Of a stretch of 64,000 bases of DNA, positions 7,943-17,456 are shown in pieces. How positions within the stretch are numbered: the stretch's first letter is position 1; each line of letters opens with the position of its first letter. The stretch comes from an uncultured Phocaeicola sp. Its GTDB lineage: Bacteria > Bacteroidota > Bacteroidia > Bacteroidales > Bacteroidaceae. Under the pieces are notes generated by a model that worked only from the letters and a program-made list of their open reading frames with translations, did no database searches and was not told where the DNA came from. Position numbers and translations under genes: made by a program. The stretch is from contig CALUGI010000005.1 of assembly GCA_944320135.1 (NCBI GenBank), positions 59,379 through 123,378 on the forward strand, read 5' to 3'.

Positions 7943-9163
7943 CTATTCGTAGCGAAGGGCTTCGATAGGGTCGAGGTCGGCTGCCTTTTTCGCCGGATAC
8001 CATCCGAAGAAAACTCCCGTCAGCGTGCAGACGGCGAAAGAGAGCAGGACGCTCCACGGCTGGATGTAGACGGGCCAGTGGGCTACCGTCTTGATGACGA
8101 GGCTTGCCCCGCATCCGAGCACGACACCGATGAGGCCGCCCGTGATGCTGATGAGCACAGACTCAATCAGGAACTGCGACAGGATGTCGATTCCGCGCGC
8201 GCCTACCGACATGCGGAGGCCGATTTCGCGGGTGCGCTCCGTCACGCTCACGTACATGATGTTCATGATTCCGATTCCTCCCACCACGAGCGAGATGCCC
8301 GCGATGCAGGCGAGCAGCGTAGTCATCAGGTCGGTGGTGGTGTTGAGCATCGAGCTGAGCTCCTGCTGCGTGCGTATGGTGAAGTCGTCGTCGTCCGTCT
8401 CTTTCAGCTTGTGCTCGCGGCGCAGGATAGAGGTGATTTCGTCCACCGCCTCTTCCGTCATGTCTTCCGTCAGCGCGGATGCGAAGATTCCTCCCAAGTA
8501 GGTCTGGGCGAGCAGGCGCTTCATGACGGTGGTGTAGGGGGCCAGCACCACTTCGTCCTGGTCCATGCCCATCGAATTGTAGCCTTTCGACTTCAGCACT
8601 CCCACTACGCGCATCGGCACCTGGTTGCATCGGATGACTTTCCCCACGGGGTCTTGTCCGTCCGGAAACAGGTTGTTGGCGATGGTCTTTCCGATGACGC
8701 ACACCTTCGCCGCCGTGCGTATGTCTTCTTCCGTAAACATCTCTCCCTGTTCCACCGTCAGCTGGCGGATGGTCAGGTATCCGATGCTCACCCCGCTCAC
8801 CGACGACGGGTAGTTGTTCGCTCCCGCTATCAGCTGTCCGGATGCGGACACGTTCGGGCTGATGGCCGAAAGATACATGCACTCGTCGCGCAGCGTTTCG
8901 TAGTTTTCTAATTTCAGCGTCTGCATCTCGTCCGGGTCCTGGCGCACTCCGCCGCGCATCTCCGCTCCCGGATGAACCATAATCATGTTCGACCCCATTT
9001 CGGAAATCTGCTTCTGGATGCTCCGCTTCGACCCTTGCCCGATGGCCAGCATGGCGATGACCGAAGCCACGCCGATGATGATGCCCAGCATGGTCAGGAA
9101 GGCTCGCAGTTTGTTGTTCGCCAATGCCCGCAGGGCTATTTTGAAAAGATTCGTTCCGTTCAT
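7943..9163 (-). CDS. MacB-type ABC transporter permease
   Basis: 406 residues with MacB topology: one membrane helix near residues 20-42, a large periplasmic domain (MacB_PCD), and three C-terminal helices of the FtsX type, containing the conserved EIGLRMSVGARGIDIL segment. It is the membrane part of a tripartite efflux pump that couples cytoplasmic ATP hydrolysis to periplasmic substrate export through TolC. The ATPase is a separate protein encoded 16 bases upstream, unlike the fused E. coli MacB. Substrates may be peptides, lipoproteins or macrolides; which cannot be read from the sequence. Confidence 0.92.
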   Translation of the reverse strand: MNGTNLFKIALRALANNKLRAFLTMLGIIIGVASVIAMLAIGQGSKRSIQKQISEMGSNMIMVHPGAEMRGGVRQDPDEMQTLKLENYETLRDECMYLSAISPNVSASGQLIAGANNYPSSVSGVSIGYLTIRQLTVEQGEMFTEEDIRTAAKVCVIGKTIANNLFPDGQDPVGKVIRCNQVPMRVVGVLKSKGYNSMGMDQDEVVLAPYTTVMKRLLAQTYLGGIFASALTEDMTEEAVDEITSILRREHKLKETDDDDFTIRTQQELSSMLNTTTDLMTTLLACIAGISLVVGGIGIMNIMYVSVTERTREIGLRMSVGARGIDILSQFLIESVLISITGGLIGVVLGCGASLVIKTVAHWPVYIQPWSVLLSFAVCTLTGVFFGWYPAKKAADLDPIEALRYE

Positions 9164-9179
9164 GTCGTATGTTTTAAGT

Positions 9180-9926
9180 CTAATCGTCGATGTTCTTCGG
9201 CAGGGCCGCCAGCGCTTCCGCTGCCGAGAGTGTCTTCGGGTTCAGAGTGTCTTCTATCACGTGTCCGTCGCGCAGGCGGATGTTCCGGCTGCTGTATTGT
9301 GCGATGTCCGGATTGTGCGTCACGAAGATGATGGTCCGTCCCTCGGAATGCAGCTTCTGGAACAGCACCAGAATCTCGAACGACGTGCGCGTGTCGAGGT
9401 TTCCCGTCGCTTCGTCCGCCAGAATCACTGCCGGATTGTTCACCAATGCCCGTGCGATGGCCACGCGCTGCATCTGTCCTCCCGACATCTGGTTCGACTT
9501 GTGCTCCAACCTGTCTCCCAATCCTACGGCAATCAGTGCGTCGATGGCCCGCCGGCGGCGTTCGGCTGCGCCGACCGAAGCGTTGTACATCAGCGGCAGT
9601 TCCACGTTTTCTACGGCAGTGGTCTTCGGAAGCAGGTTGTAGTTCTGGAATACGAAGCCGATTTTCCGGTTTCGGAGTATCGCGCGCTGGGGCTTCGTCA
9701 TGGTCCGCACGCTCACCCCGTCGAGATAGTACTCTCCGCTCGTTGGCGTGTCGAGGCATCCCAGCGTGTTCAGCAGGGTAGACTTCCCGGACCCGGACGT
9801 TCCCATGATGGTCACGAACTCCCCTTCTTCAATCTTGAAGGAGATGCCCCGGAGGGCGTGTACCGTTTCGTCGCCCACCTGGAAATTCCGCTTGATGTTC
9901 TGTAGTTCGATGACTGCTTTCCCCAT
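9180..9926 (-). CDS. MacB/LolD-type ABC ATP-binding protein
   Basis: 248 residues of a single ATPase domain. Walker A is GTSGSGKST, the signature is MSGGQMQRVAIARAL and Walker B is AVILADEATGNLDT, with a complete catalytic Glu. The sequence begins with an AVIELQNIKRNFQ type strand typical of the MacB/LolD/FtsE group. It energises the permease encoded directly downstream and sits four bases after the membrane-fusion gene. It has a short tail beyond the usual domain. Confidence 0.94.
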   Translation of the reverse strand: MGKAVIELQNIKRNFQVGDETVHALRGISFKIEEGEFVTIMGTSGSGKSTLLNTLGCLDTPTSGEYYLDGVSVRTMTKPQRAILRNRKIGFVFQNYNLLPKTTAVENVELPLMYNASVGAAERRRRAIDALIAVGLGDRLEHKSNQMSGGQMQRVAIARALVNNPAVILADEATGNLDTRTSFEILVLFQKLHSEGRTIIFVTHNPDIAQYSSRNIRLRDGHVIEDTLNPKTLSAAEALAALPKNIDD

Positions 9927-9930
9927 GTTG

Positions 9931-11157
9931 TCATTCCTCCGGCTTGTTTTTCTTTTTGTCTCGTCCCGGAGGGCCCGGCATGAACGGGCTGCGTTCGCCC
10001 TGCCCTCCCGGTGCGTTCATCTCCGGCATGTCCCCTTTCAGTACGGTTTCAGTGACTACGGGCGTGCCTTCGGCGATTCCGGAGATGATTTCCGTGTTTG
10101 AGCCGTCGCTCATGCCCGTTTCCACGGCATGTGCGGTAAACCCGGTTTCATCCATAGTCCATACTTTGTGTTTCGCTTCGCAGTCGGTGACGGTCCGTTT
10201 GCCTGCCAGCGACTTTTCCGGGGTGAAGCGCAGCGCCTTGTTCGGCACGGTAAGCACATTTTCCCGGATGTCCGTATAGATGGTAACGTTGGCCGTCAGA
10301 CGCGGTTTCAGCTTCAAGTCGGGGTTGTCCGCCGTGATAACCACTTCATACGTTACGACCGATTCGCTGGTGGCGCTTGTCGAGCTGCTTGAGCTGTTGG
10401 TGCTTCCAAGACGTATCTGGTAAACTTTTCCGGCAAACACGTCGTCCGGATAGGCGTCGACGGTGAACGTCACTTTCGCGCTGTCCTTCACTCCTGCAAT
10501 GTCCGCTTCGTCTACATCTGCCACGACCTGCATCTTGGTCAGGTCGGCTGCGATATTAAACAAGGTGGGAGTTTCAAATCCGGAGGCTACCGTCTGTCCT
10601 TCTTCCACGTCCTTGCTGGTTACGATGCCGTCGATGGGGGAAGTGATGGTGGCATACGACAAGTCGCGTTCGGCCCTTGCCAGCGACGCTTTGCTTTGCA
10701 GGTAAGTGCTTTGGGCGCGCTGGTAGTTGTAGAGGCTTTCTTCGTAGTCCGTGTCGCTGATCAGCTGCTTTTCGTGCAGCGTTTTGTTGCGTTCGTAGAG
10801 TTTCTTCTGGTATTCGTATTCGGCGATGGCGCCATCGTAGGTAGCTTGTGCAGACTGGAGGTCGCTGAGCAGCGTCACTTTGTCCATTTCGGCTATCACT
10901 TCTCCTTTTTTGACCACGGAGTTGTAGTCTACGTATATCTTGTCGATGATGCCCGACACTTGCGTACCTACCTGCACTTCGGTCACCGGCTCGATGGTGC
11001 CCGTAGCGGTTATCGAGTTGCTGACGGTTCCTATCTTTGCAGGTTCCGTCACGAAATCCACTTTGCTTTTCGCTTTCGAGCTTCCGAACAGCCAGAAGCC
11101 TCCGGCTATCACGACAGCTGCCACTGCAACTGCGGCGATGATTCTTTTCTTGTTCAT
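9931..11157 (-). CDS. MacA-like periplasmic adaptor (membrane fusion protein)
   Basis: 408 residues. An N-terminal membrane anchor (IIAAVAVAAVVIAGGFWLFG) is followed by a lipoyl/barrel-sandwich domain (VQVGTQVSGIIDKIYVDYNSVVKKGEVIAEMD), a coiled-coil hairpin (about residues 95-165) and beta-barrel domains. The C-terminus is rich in Pro, Gly and Lys. It should bridge the MacB-type permease to the TolC-type channel encoded upstream. Gene order TolC, adaptor, ATPase, permease is the usual Bacteroidetes arrangement. Confidence 0.93.
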   Translation of the reverse strand: MNKKRIIAAVAVAAVVIAGGFWLFGSSKAKSKVDFVTEPAKIGTVSNSITATGTIEPVTEVQVGTQVSGIIDKIYVDYNSVVKKGEVIAEMDKVTLLSDLQSAQATYDGAIAEYEYQKKLYERNKTLHEKQLISDTDYEESLYNYQRAQSTYLQSKASLARAERDLSYATITSPIDGIVTSKDVEEGQTVASGFETPTLFNIAADLTKMQVVADVDEADIAGVKDSAKVTFTVDAYPDDVFAGKVYQIRLGSTNSSSSSTSATSESVVTYEVVITADNPDLKLKPRLTANVTIYTDIRENVLTVPNKALRFTPEKSLAGKRTVTDCEAKHKVWTMDETGFTAHAVETGMSDGSNTEIISGIAEGTPVVTETVLKGDMPEMNAPGGQGERSPFMPGPPGRDKKKNKPEE

Positions 11158-11175
11158 ATATCCTTCAGTTTTGTT

Positions 11176-12522
11176 TCAGAGTTTGATTTCTTTTCCGGCG
11201 TAGAAGTTGAGCAGAGTCCGGTTGAGTATGGCCATGTACTTGGCTTGAATCTGCTCTTGTTTGGCGCTGAGGAGGTTGTTTTTCTCTGTCAACAGTTCCA
11301 CCGTGTTCTTCATGCCTAAGTTGAACTGCTCGCTCGTCATGTCGTAGCTGGTCTGGCTGCTTTCCACTTTGGCTTCGGCAGCGGCAAACTGCTGCTGGGC
11401 GTTGAGCGCGTTCAGATACAGTTCTTCGACGGTTGCGTACAGTTCCTTTTCCTGAGTCATGAGGTTCAGCTGCGAGGCGCTGTATTGCAGCTTGGCCTTG
11501 CGCACCGCGCTTTTTGTCTGCCGCTGGTCGAAAATCGGGATGCTGAGGTTTATCCCGATCATGTTGTTCCATCCGTACTTCATCTGTTGCGCCCAGTTGT
11601 TTTGGCTTGCGTTGTTCGTTGTGCTCGACGTGGAGGCCGAGAGGCTGATTGTCGGCATGTAGCCTGCTCTGGCGTATGATATGTTCAGTTTTGCGTTGTC
11701 GACGTTCAGTTTGCCGCTCTGTATTTCCGGGCGCGAGGCCAAGGCCGTCCGGTACACGTCGGCCTGCGAGGGCAGGAGCTCCATCACGTGCTCGTCGTTG
11801 AGTTCGGGAAGTTTGAGTTCCATCTCGGCCGTGCCGTCCAGTTCGAGCAGCTGCTTCAGCTGGAGCTTGTAGTTGCGGAGAGTGCTTTCCGCCGTCACCA
11901 CTTGGTATTGGTCGTTGCTCGCCTGTGCCTCCAGCTGCGCGAGGTCGGCTTTCGAGATGCTTCCTTCTTCAAAGAGTGTCCGTGCGCGTTCGCAGGTGGC
12001 TTTGCTCACTTCCAGCGTCCCTTTGTTTATTTGTATCGATTCGTCGGCATAGAGAATCTGGATGAAAAGTTGGGCGATTTGCTCTTTCAGCTCGTTTTCC
12101 GTCTCCGCCACGGTCAGCTGCGCGATGTCCCGGTTCTTCTTCTGCTGTTTCAGGTTGTTCAGCCTTTTGTTGCCGTTCCAGAGCGTCCATTGCGCGCTGA
12201 GGCTGTAGCTTCCGTTGTATGTGGTGTTCCGGCTGCTGCTGATGATTTCGGTTCCGTTCACCGTCGCGCTGTTCTCCTGATAGGGACGGTTCACGAGGTT
12301 ATGTCCCGTGTTGAACGACAGGGAGGGGAACAGGGCCGACTTCGCGTTTTTCACGTCTTCTTCAGTTTCCTGAAGCGAAATCTTGTTCTGTTGCAGCTGG
12401 ATGTTTTTTTCGAGCGCATAGTTGATGCAGTCTTCCAGCGTCCATGTTTTGCCGTCTTGCGCAGAGAGCGTTGCGGAAGCCGTCAGCAATGCAGTGAAAA
12501 ATAGGTTTCGTCTTTTCATCAT
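11176..12522 (-). CDS. TolC family outer-membrane efflux protein
   Basis: 448 residues with a signal peptide ending near TLSAQ. It has the two repeated OEP domains of long helices with short beta segments, including a WTLEDCINYALEKN N-terminal motif typical of Bacteroidetes TolC homologues. It forms the outer-membrane duct of the pump encoded by the next three genes. A -7 box 32 bases upstream marks it as the first gene of the operon. An in-frame ATG one codon later is an equally possible start. Confidence 0.94.
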   Translation of the reverse strand: MMKRRNLFFTALLTASATLSAQDGKTWTLEDCINYALEKNIQLQQNKISLQETEEDVKNAKSALFPSLSFNTGHNLVNRPYQENSATVNGTEIISSSRNTTYNGSYSLSAQWTLWNGNKRLNNLKQQKKNRDIAQLTVAETENELKEQIAQLFIQILYADESIQINKGTLEVSKATCERARTLFEEGSISKADLAQLEAQASNDQYQVVTAESTLRNYKLQLKQLLELDGTAEMELKLPELNDEHVMELLPSQADVYRTALASRPEIQSGKLNVDNAKLNISYARAGYMPTISLSASTSSTTNNASQNNWAQQMKYGWNNMIGINLSIPIFDQRQTKSAVRKAKLQYSASQLNLMTQEKELYATVEELYLNALNAQQQFAAAEAKVESSQTSYDMTSEQFNLGMKNTVELLTEKNNLLSAKQEQIQAKYMAILNRTLLNFYAGKEIKL

Positions 12523-12554
12523 TCGTTGCGTTTGTCTTTCTTTCTATTTGGCGG

Positions 12555-12562
12555 CAAAGCTA
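12555..12562 (-). promoter_or_regulatory. Bacteroidetes -7 box for the efflux operon
   Basis: The minus strand reads TAGCTTTG, exact match, 32 bases upstream of the TolC-like start. Confidence 0.6.
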
Positions 12563-12716
12563 CTTTTTCAGCGTGAAATGCGCAAAAGAGATAGATTTAC
12601 GTGCAGAATATCTCGATAAAATGTTGTTTTTTGCCGATAAAGCATTTACTTTGTAATCATTATAAAAATAGAATTTTCGCGGCTTGCCGGAAGGCGGGCG
12701 GACGCTCCGGAAAAAA

Positions 12717-12760
12717 GGGGCGGAGTTTGCCGGGAAAAGCGGCGGAGGTTTGCATTGAAA
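12717..12760. repeat. 22-base-phased intergenic repeat, two clear units
   Basis: Units 12717-12738 and 12739-12760 start GGGGCGGAG and GCGGCGGAG, continue with a TTTGC block, and end GGGAAAA and TTGAAA. A longer related unit precedes them from about 12693. The array lies 15 bases before the DUF4492 gene. Confidence 0.6.
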
Positions 12761-12774
12761 GCGGACGGAATGTT

Positions 12775-12993
12775 ATGATAAGGAAATGCCTTGTTTCTAT
12801 TTTCGAGTTTTATCGCGACGGTTTCAGGAGCATGACATGGGGGCGCACGCTGTGGGTCATCATTCTGCTGAAGCTGTTCGTGATGTTTTTCGTTCTGCGG
12901 GCGTTTTTCTTCACTCCCTATTTGGAGGGCAAGTCGGATGACGAGAAGCAGCGTTTCGTGGGCGAGGAACTGATTGAACGCGGAGTCAAATAA
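12775..12993 (+). CDS. DUF4492 family small membrane protein
   Basis: 72 residues from ATG 12775 (MIRKCLVSIFEFYRDGF). One membrane helix spans about residues 22-42 (LWVIILLKLFVMFFVLRAFFF), followed by a charged tail. DUF4492 proteins are found directly before cydA in Bacteroidales, so a role in assembly or stability of cytochrome bd is a reasonable inference, comparable to the small CydX subunit of proteobacteria. It lies 33 bases before cydA, probably in one operon. Confidence 0.85.
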   Translation: MIRKCLVSIFEFYRDGFRSMTWGRTLWVIILLKLFVMFFVLRAFFFTPYLEGKSDDEKQRFVGEELIERGVK

Positions 12994-13026
12994 ATGTTTT
13001 GCAATAACTGATAAATTGAAAGACTT

Positions 13027-14550
13027 ATGTGGGAAAGTATCGACACTTCGATGATTGACTGGTCGAGGGCGCAGTTTGCCCTGACTGCCATTTACCATTG
13101 GCTGTTCGTGCCGCTGACTCTGGGGCTGGCCGTCGTCATGGCTTTGATGGAAACGTTTTACGTGATTACAGGCAACGGGTTCTGGAAACGCACAGCGAAG
13201 TTCTGGATGAAACTGTTCGGAATCAACTTTGCCGTCGGCGTGGCCACAGGGCTTATCCTGGAGTTTCAGTTCGGAACGAACTGGAGCAACTATTCCTGGT
13301 TCGTGGGCGACATCTTCGGCGCTCCGCTGGCCATCGAGGGCATTCTGGCCTTTTTCATGGAGGCCACGTTCGTGGCGGTGATGTTCTTCGGATGGAACAA
13401 GGTGGGCAAACGCTTCCATTTGGCGTCCACGTGGCTCACGGGATTAGGAGCCACCATCTCCGCATGGTGGATTCTCGTCGCCAATTCGTGGATGCAGTAT
13501 CCCGTCGGGATGGAGTTCAACCCGGAAACCATGCGCAACGAGATGGTCGACTTCATGGCGGTGGCCTTTTCGCCCGTAGCTGTAATGAAATTTTTCCATA
13601 CTGTGCTGAGCAGCTGGATTGTAGGGGCGGCTTTCGTGACGGGAGTCAGCGCGTGGTTCCTCATCCGCAAGCGCGAAAAGGAGTTCGCTCTTGCCAGCAT
13701 GAAGGTGGCTGCGGGAGTGGGCCTGTTCGCAGCGTTGGTGACGGCAGGCACCGGCGACCAGTCGGCCTATCAGGTGGCCCAGGTGCAGCCCATGAAGCTG
13801 GCGGCGATGGAGGGGCTGTATGACGGCGGAACCCATCAGCCCTTTACGGTGGCAGGCCCTGTCAAGGTGCCCGAAATGCTGTCGTTCCTTGCCACCCGCG
13901 AGTTTTCCGGCTACGTGCCCGGCATCAACGACCTGCTGGAGGGAGGGTTCAAGCAGGCGGACGGCACTTTGGCCCTTTCCGCCGAAGAGAAGATGGCCAA
14001 CGGAAAGAAAGCGATTGAGGCTCTGGCCGATTTCCGCAGGGCGAAGGAGAGCGGCGACGCGAGCGCCATGCAGATTGCCCGCAGCAGCCTTGAGAAAAAC
14101 ATGCCGTATTTCGGTTACGGATACATCGGCGAACCGTCCGAACTGGTTCCGCACGTCGGCACGATGTTCTGGGCGTTCCGCGTCATGGTCGGGCTGGGGA
14201 TGTATTTCATTCTGTTCTTCCTTTTGGTGCTTTTCTTCGCGTGGAAGCATAAACTGGCCCAAGTGGGTTGGCTGCATGTGGCGGCTTTGTGGAGCATACC
14301 GTTGGCGTACATCGCCAGCCATGCCGGATGGATTGTGGCCGAGGTGGGCCGCCAGCCGTGGACTATTCAGGATATGCTTCCCGTAGGGGCGGCTGTGTCC
14401 AGACTCGAAACGGGAGCCGTGCAGACGACGTTCCTTATTTTCCTTGTCATGTTTACCGTGCTTTTAGTGGCTGAGGTCGGCATTATGGTGAAAGCCGTCA
14501 AGAAAGGTCCTGAAACTGCCGTCGCTCCGGAAGCGGAGTCGAACGGTTGA
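13027..14550 (+). CDS. cydA: Cytochrome bd ubiquinol oxidase subunit I
   Basis: 507 residues, an integral inner-membrane protein with about nine helices. It begins with a DWSRAQFALTAIYHWLFVPLTLG segment that contains the His ligand of a b-type heme, and later has the GRQPW motif near residue 440 found in CydA. It oxidises quinol and reduces oxygen to water together with CydB, which lets these anaerobes use or remove traces of oxygen. cydB follows after 52 bases. The length is normal for Bacteroidetes. Confidence 0.97.
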   Translation: MWESIDTSMIDWSRAQFALTAIYHWLFVPLTLGLAVVMALMETFYVITGNGFWKRTAKFWMKLFGINFAVGVATGLILEFQFGTNWSNYSWFVGDIFGAPLAIEGILAFFMEATFVAVMFFGWNKVGKRFHLASTWLTGLGATISAWWILVANSWMQYPVGMEFNPETMRNEMVDFMAVAFSPVAVMKFFHTVLSSWIVGAAFVTGVSAWFLIRKREKEFALASMKVAAGVGLFAALVTAGTGDQSAYQVAQVQPMKLAAMEGLYDGGTHQPFTVAGPVKVPEMLSFLATREFSGYVPGINDLLEGGFKQADGTLALSAEEKMANGKKAIEALADFRRAKESGDASAMQIARSSLEKNMPYFGYGYIGEPSELVPHVGTMFWAFRVMVGLGMYFILFFLLVLFFAWKHKLAQVGWLHVAALWSIPLAYIASHAGWIVAEVGRQPWTIQDMLPVGAAVSRLETGAVQTTFLIFLVMFTVLLVAEVGIMVKAVKKGPETAVAPEAESNG

Positions 14551-14602
14551 GCATGGCTTCCAACCGTAAAATTATCAATATCAACTGTCAACCGAAAAGA
14601 TT

Positions 14603-15754
14603 ATGGATTCAACTTATATATTCTTGCAGCATTATTGGTGGTTTCTGGTTTCGTTGCTGGGAGCCTTGCTGGTGTTTTTGTTGTTCGTGCAGGGAGGAAA
14701 TTCTCTGCTGTTCCGCTTGGGGCGTTCCGAGGAAGAACGGACGATGATGGTCAACTCTACGGGGCGCAAGTGGGAGTTCACTTTCACGACGTTGGTGACC
14801 TTCGGCGGAGCTTTCTTCGCTTCGTTTCCGCTGTTCTACAGCACAAGTTTCGGCGGGGCCTATTGGCTTTGGATGATTATTCTGTTCAGCTTTGTGCTTC
14901 AGGCCGTGTCATACGAGTTTCAGTCGAAGATAGGCAATTGGCTTGGGAAGCGCACTTACCAGTATTTCCTTGTGTTCAACGGGGTGGTGGGGCCGCTGCT
15001 TCTGGGCGCTGCCGTGGCTACTTTCTTCACCGGCTCCAACTTTGTGGTGAGCAAGGCGAACCTTACGGACGAGATGATGCCCGTTATCAGCCATTGGGCG
15101 AACGGATGGCACGGTCTCGATGCGTTCGGCAATCCGTGGAATCTGGTGCTCGGACTGGCCGTGTTCTTCCTTGCCCGTCTGCTCGGCAACCTTTATTTTA
15201 TCAACAACATCCGCCACGACGGACTGATTGCGCGATGCCGCCGTCAGTTAGTTACGGATGCGGTGCCTTTCCTCATCTTCTTTTTGGCTTTCGTGGCTTA
15301 TGTGCTGACGAAAGACGGGTTTGCAGCGGATGCCGAGAGCGGACAAATCGTGATGGAGCCTTACAAGTATCTCCGCAATCTGCTGGATATGCCTTATCTG
15401 CTGGCGCTGTTCGTGCTCGGTGTGGCAGGAGTGCTGTTCGGGCTGGCGAAGAGCGTTTTCAGCAAGACCTGTACGTCGGGCATCTGGTTTGCCGGAACCG
15501 GGACGGTGCTGACCGTGCTGGCCCTGCTGCTTGCCGTGGGATATAACGGCACCGCCTATTATCCTTCGACTGCCGACTTGCAGAGTTCGCTGACCATCGC
15601 CAACAGCTGTTCGAGCAAGTTCACCCTCAAAACGATGGCCTACGTGTCGGTTTTGGTGCCTTTCGTGCTGGCCTATATCGTATATGCGTGGCGCGCCATC
15701 GACCGCAAGCCTATCACTGCGGAAGAAATGAAGGAAGGAGAGCATACTTATTGA
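14603..15754 (+). CDS. cydB: Cytochrome bd ubiquinol oxidase subunit II
   Basis: 383 residues with eight to nine predicted membrane helices. The N-terminus (MDSTYIFLQHYWWFLVSLLGALLVFLLF) and the charged RSEEERTMMVNSTGRKWEFTFTTLVTFGGAFFA segment are typical of Bacteroidetes CydB. It forms the oxidase with CydA. A strong intrinsic terminator follows at 15779-15806, closing the DUF4492-cydA-cydB operon. Confidence 0.96.
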   Translation: MDSTYIFLQHYWWFLVSLLGALLVFLLFVQGGNSLLFRLGRSEEERTMMVNSTGRKWEFTFTTLVTFGGAFFASFPLFYSTSFGGAYWLWMIILFSFVLQAVSYEFQSKIGNWLGKRTYQYFLVFNGVVGPLLLGAAVATFFTGSNFVVSKANLTDEMMPVISHWANGWHGLDAFGNPWNLVLGLAVFFLARLLGNLYFINNIRHDGLIARCRRQLVTDAVPFLIFFLAFVAYVLTKDGFAADAESGQIVMEPYKYLRNLLDMPYLLALFVLGVAGVLFGLAKSVFSKTCTSGIWFAGTGTVLTVLALLLAVGYNGTAYYPSTADLQSSLTIANSCSSKFTLKTMAYVSVLVPFVLAYIVYAWRAIDRKPITAEEMKEGEHTY

Positions 15755-15778
15755 CAGGCGTCCGCACCGGAAATGCAG

Positions 15779-15806
15779 AAGCGCAGGGGAAACTCTGCGC
15801 TTTTTT
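15779..15806 (+). terminator. Intrinsic terminator of the cyd operon
   Basis: Stem AAGCGCAG / CTGCGCTT with an eight-base loop, ending in a T6 run. Confidence 0.8.
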
Positions 15807-15919
15807 CGGCAAAGTTCCGCTTGTTCCGCAAAAAAACGGATTCTTTCCGCGTAAATATCCTTTCTTGTTCGTATTGTTTTATGACATCTGCCGGAAAAGG
15901 CAGGCGAGTTCCGGAAATA

Positions 15920-15985
15920 GCGGGGCGGCGTTTGCTTTGAAGCGGCGGCGCGTTCACGGCGAAACGCCCCGGCAGTTGGCAGGCT
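15920..15985. repeat. 22-base-phased intergenic repeat, three units
   Basis: Units 15920-15941 and 15942-15963 begin GCGGGGCGGCG and GCGGCGGCG and both end GAA; the third (15964-15985) begins ACGCCCCGG. A related 21-base unit precedes. The array lies upstream of the beta-helix glycosidase gene. Confidence 0.6.
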
Positions 15986-16018
15986 TGTAAAACGACAACA
16001 AAATAAAGATTGGTAAGT

Positions 16019-17449
16019 ATGATTCGGAAAATTCTATGTATGGCGGCTTTGCTGATGTGTTTCGGCATGGCAGAAGGGCGGGCGGAATCAGGAAAGTTAG
16101 AGGTGTGGAAAGCTCCTGACGGCGTTGCTCTGAACGACAATTTTACGGTGAAAGTGCGCCGGCCGGGGAAGGGCTGGCAGGAATTGCCTTCTTATCTGAT
16201 AAAGGTGGACAAGGTGGAAAACACGAGGCATCAGCCTCTCCCTTCTTCGATGGCCACTTTCGGATTTGAGGGGAAGGTGGAGGTGAGCGTCACCTATAAC
16301 AAAGGAGAAATTCGCGAGGCGCGCGTCCGTCCGAACTCGAAGGGGATAGTGCCTGAGGTCAAAGGCAATGCCTTGACGTTCTTCCTCGACAAGCCCGGCA
16401 ACTTCTCCGTAGAAGTGAACGGGGACATCTTCAACAATCTGCATCTGTTTGCCAACCCCATAGAGGCGGAGGTGCCCGACAAGAAGTCGGACAACGTGAT
16501 GTGGTTCGGGCCGGGCGTACACATTTTCGAGTCGGGAGCATTGCGCATTCCGTCGGGGACGACCGTCTATGTGGCGGGCGGCGCCGTCATGAAAGGGCAG
16601 CTTGTCATCGAGAACGCGGAGAACGTCCGTCTCATGGGGCGCGGCATCGTCGACCATACCGTGAAGGCCGGCATACAAATCTACAACTCGAAAAACGTGT
16701 ATGTGGAGGGGCTTTTCGCCACCCAGTGCATCACGGGCGGTTCGGAGCACGTCACTATCCGCAACGTGAAGTCGGTCAGCTACTATGGCTGGGGCGACGG
16801 GATGAATATCTTCGCCAGCCGGCACGTGTTGTTCGACGGCGTGTTCTGCCGCAATTCCGACGACTGCACCACGGTCTACGGCACGCGCAAGGGGTTTGAC
16901 GGAGCAAGCTACGACATCACCATGCAGCATTCCGTGCTTTGGGCAGACGTGGCCCATCCGATATTTATCGGCATTCATGGAAACACGGACAAGCCCGAAG
17001 TGCTTGAGAACCTCAATTATGTAGACATCGACATCCTCGACCACAAGGAATGCCAGCTGAACTATCAAGGATGTATGGCCATCAATGCGGGCGACAACAA
17101 TCTGATTCGCAACGTGCGCTTCGAGAACATCCGCATAGAGAACTTCCGCCAGGGCCAGCTGCTGAATCTCCGTATCTTCTACAACGAGAAGTATTGCACC
17201 GCTCCCGGAAGAGGCATCGAGGACGTGCTGTTCAAAGACATCACCTACACCGGCGACCGCGCCGAAATATCCGTCATCGAGGGCTACAACGAAGATCGGA
17301 AAGTGAAGAATATTCGTTTCAAGAATCTGCGGATTAACGGGAAACTGATTTCGGACGACATGCCCGACAAGCCCAAATGGTATCACACGGGCGATATGGC
17401 GCGCATTTATGTAGGCCCGCACGTGGAGAATGTGACGTTTGAAAAGTGA
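16019..17449 (+). CDS. Beta-helix glycoside hydrolase, GH28/GH49-like
   Basis: 476 residues from ATG 16019, with a signal peptide ending near GMAEGRA. An N-terminal beta-sandwich (to about residue 160) precedes a right-handed parallel beta-helix. The acidic motifs expected for clan GH-N are visible: WGDGMNI and RNSDDCTTV, in the spacing of the polygalacturonase NTDG...DDC motifs, and a GIHGN loop. Whether it belongs to GH28 (pectin) or GH49 (dextran-type) is unclear. The seven-base gap to the sensor gene suggests one operon, with the enzyme acting on the glycan whose fragments the sensor detects. Confidence 0.7.
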   Translation: MIRKILCMAALLMCFGMAEGRAESGKLEVWKAPDGVALNDNFTVKVRRPGKGWQELPSYLIKVDKVENTRHQPLPSSMATFGFEGKVEVSVTYNKGEIREARVRPNSKGIVPEVKGNALTFFLDKPGNFSVEVNGDIFNNLHLFANPIEAEVPDKKSDNVMWFGPGVHIFESGALRIPSGTTVYVAGGAVMKGQLVIENAENVRLMGRGIVDHTVKAGIQIYNSKNVYVEGLFATQCITGGSEHVTIRNVKSVSYYGWGDGMNIFASRHVLFDGVFCRNSDDCTTVYGTRKGFDGASYDITMQHSVLWADVAHPIFIGIHGNTDKPEVLENLNYVDIDILDHKECQLNYQGCMAINAGDNNLIRNVRFENIRIENFRQGQLLNLRIFYNEKYCTAPGRGIEDVLFKDITYTGDRAEISVIEGYNEDRKVKNIRFKNLRINGKLISDDMPDKPKWYHTGDMARIYVGPHVENVTFEK

Positions 17450-17456
17450 AAAGATT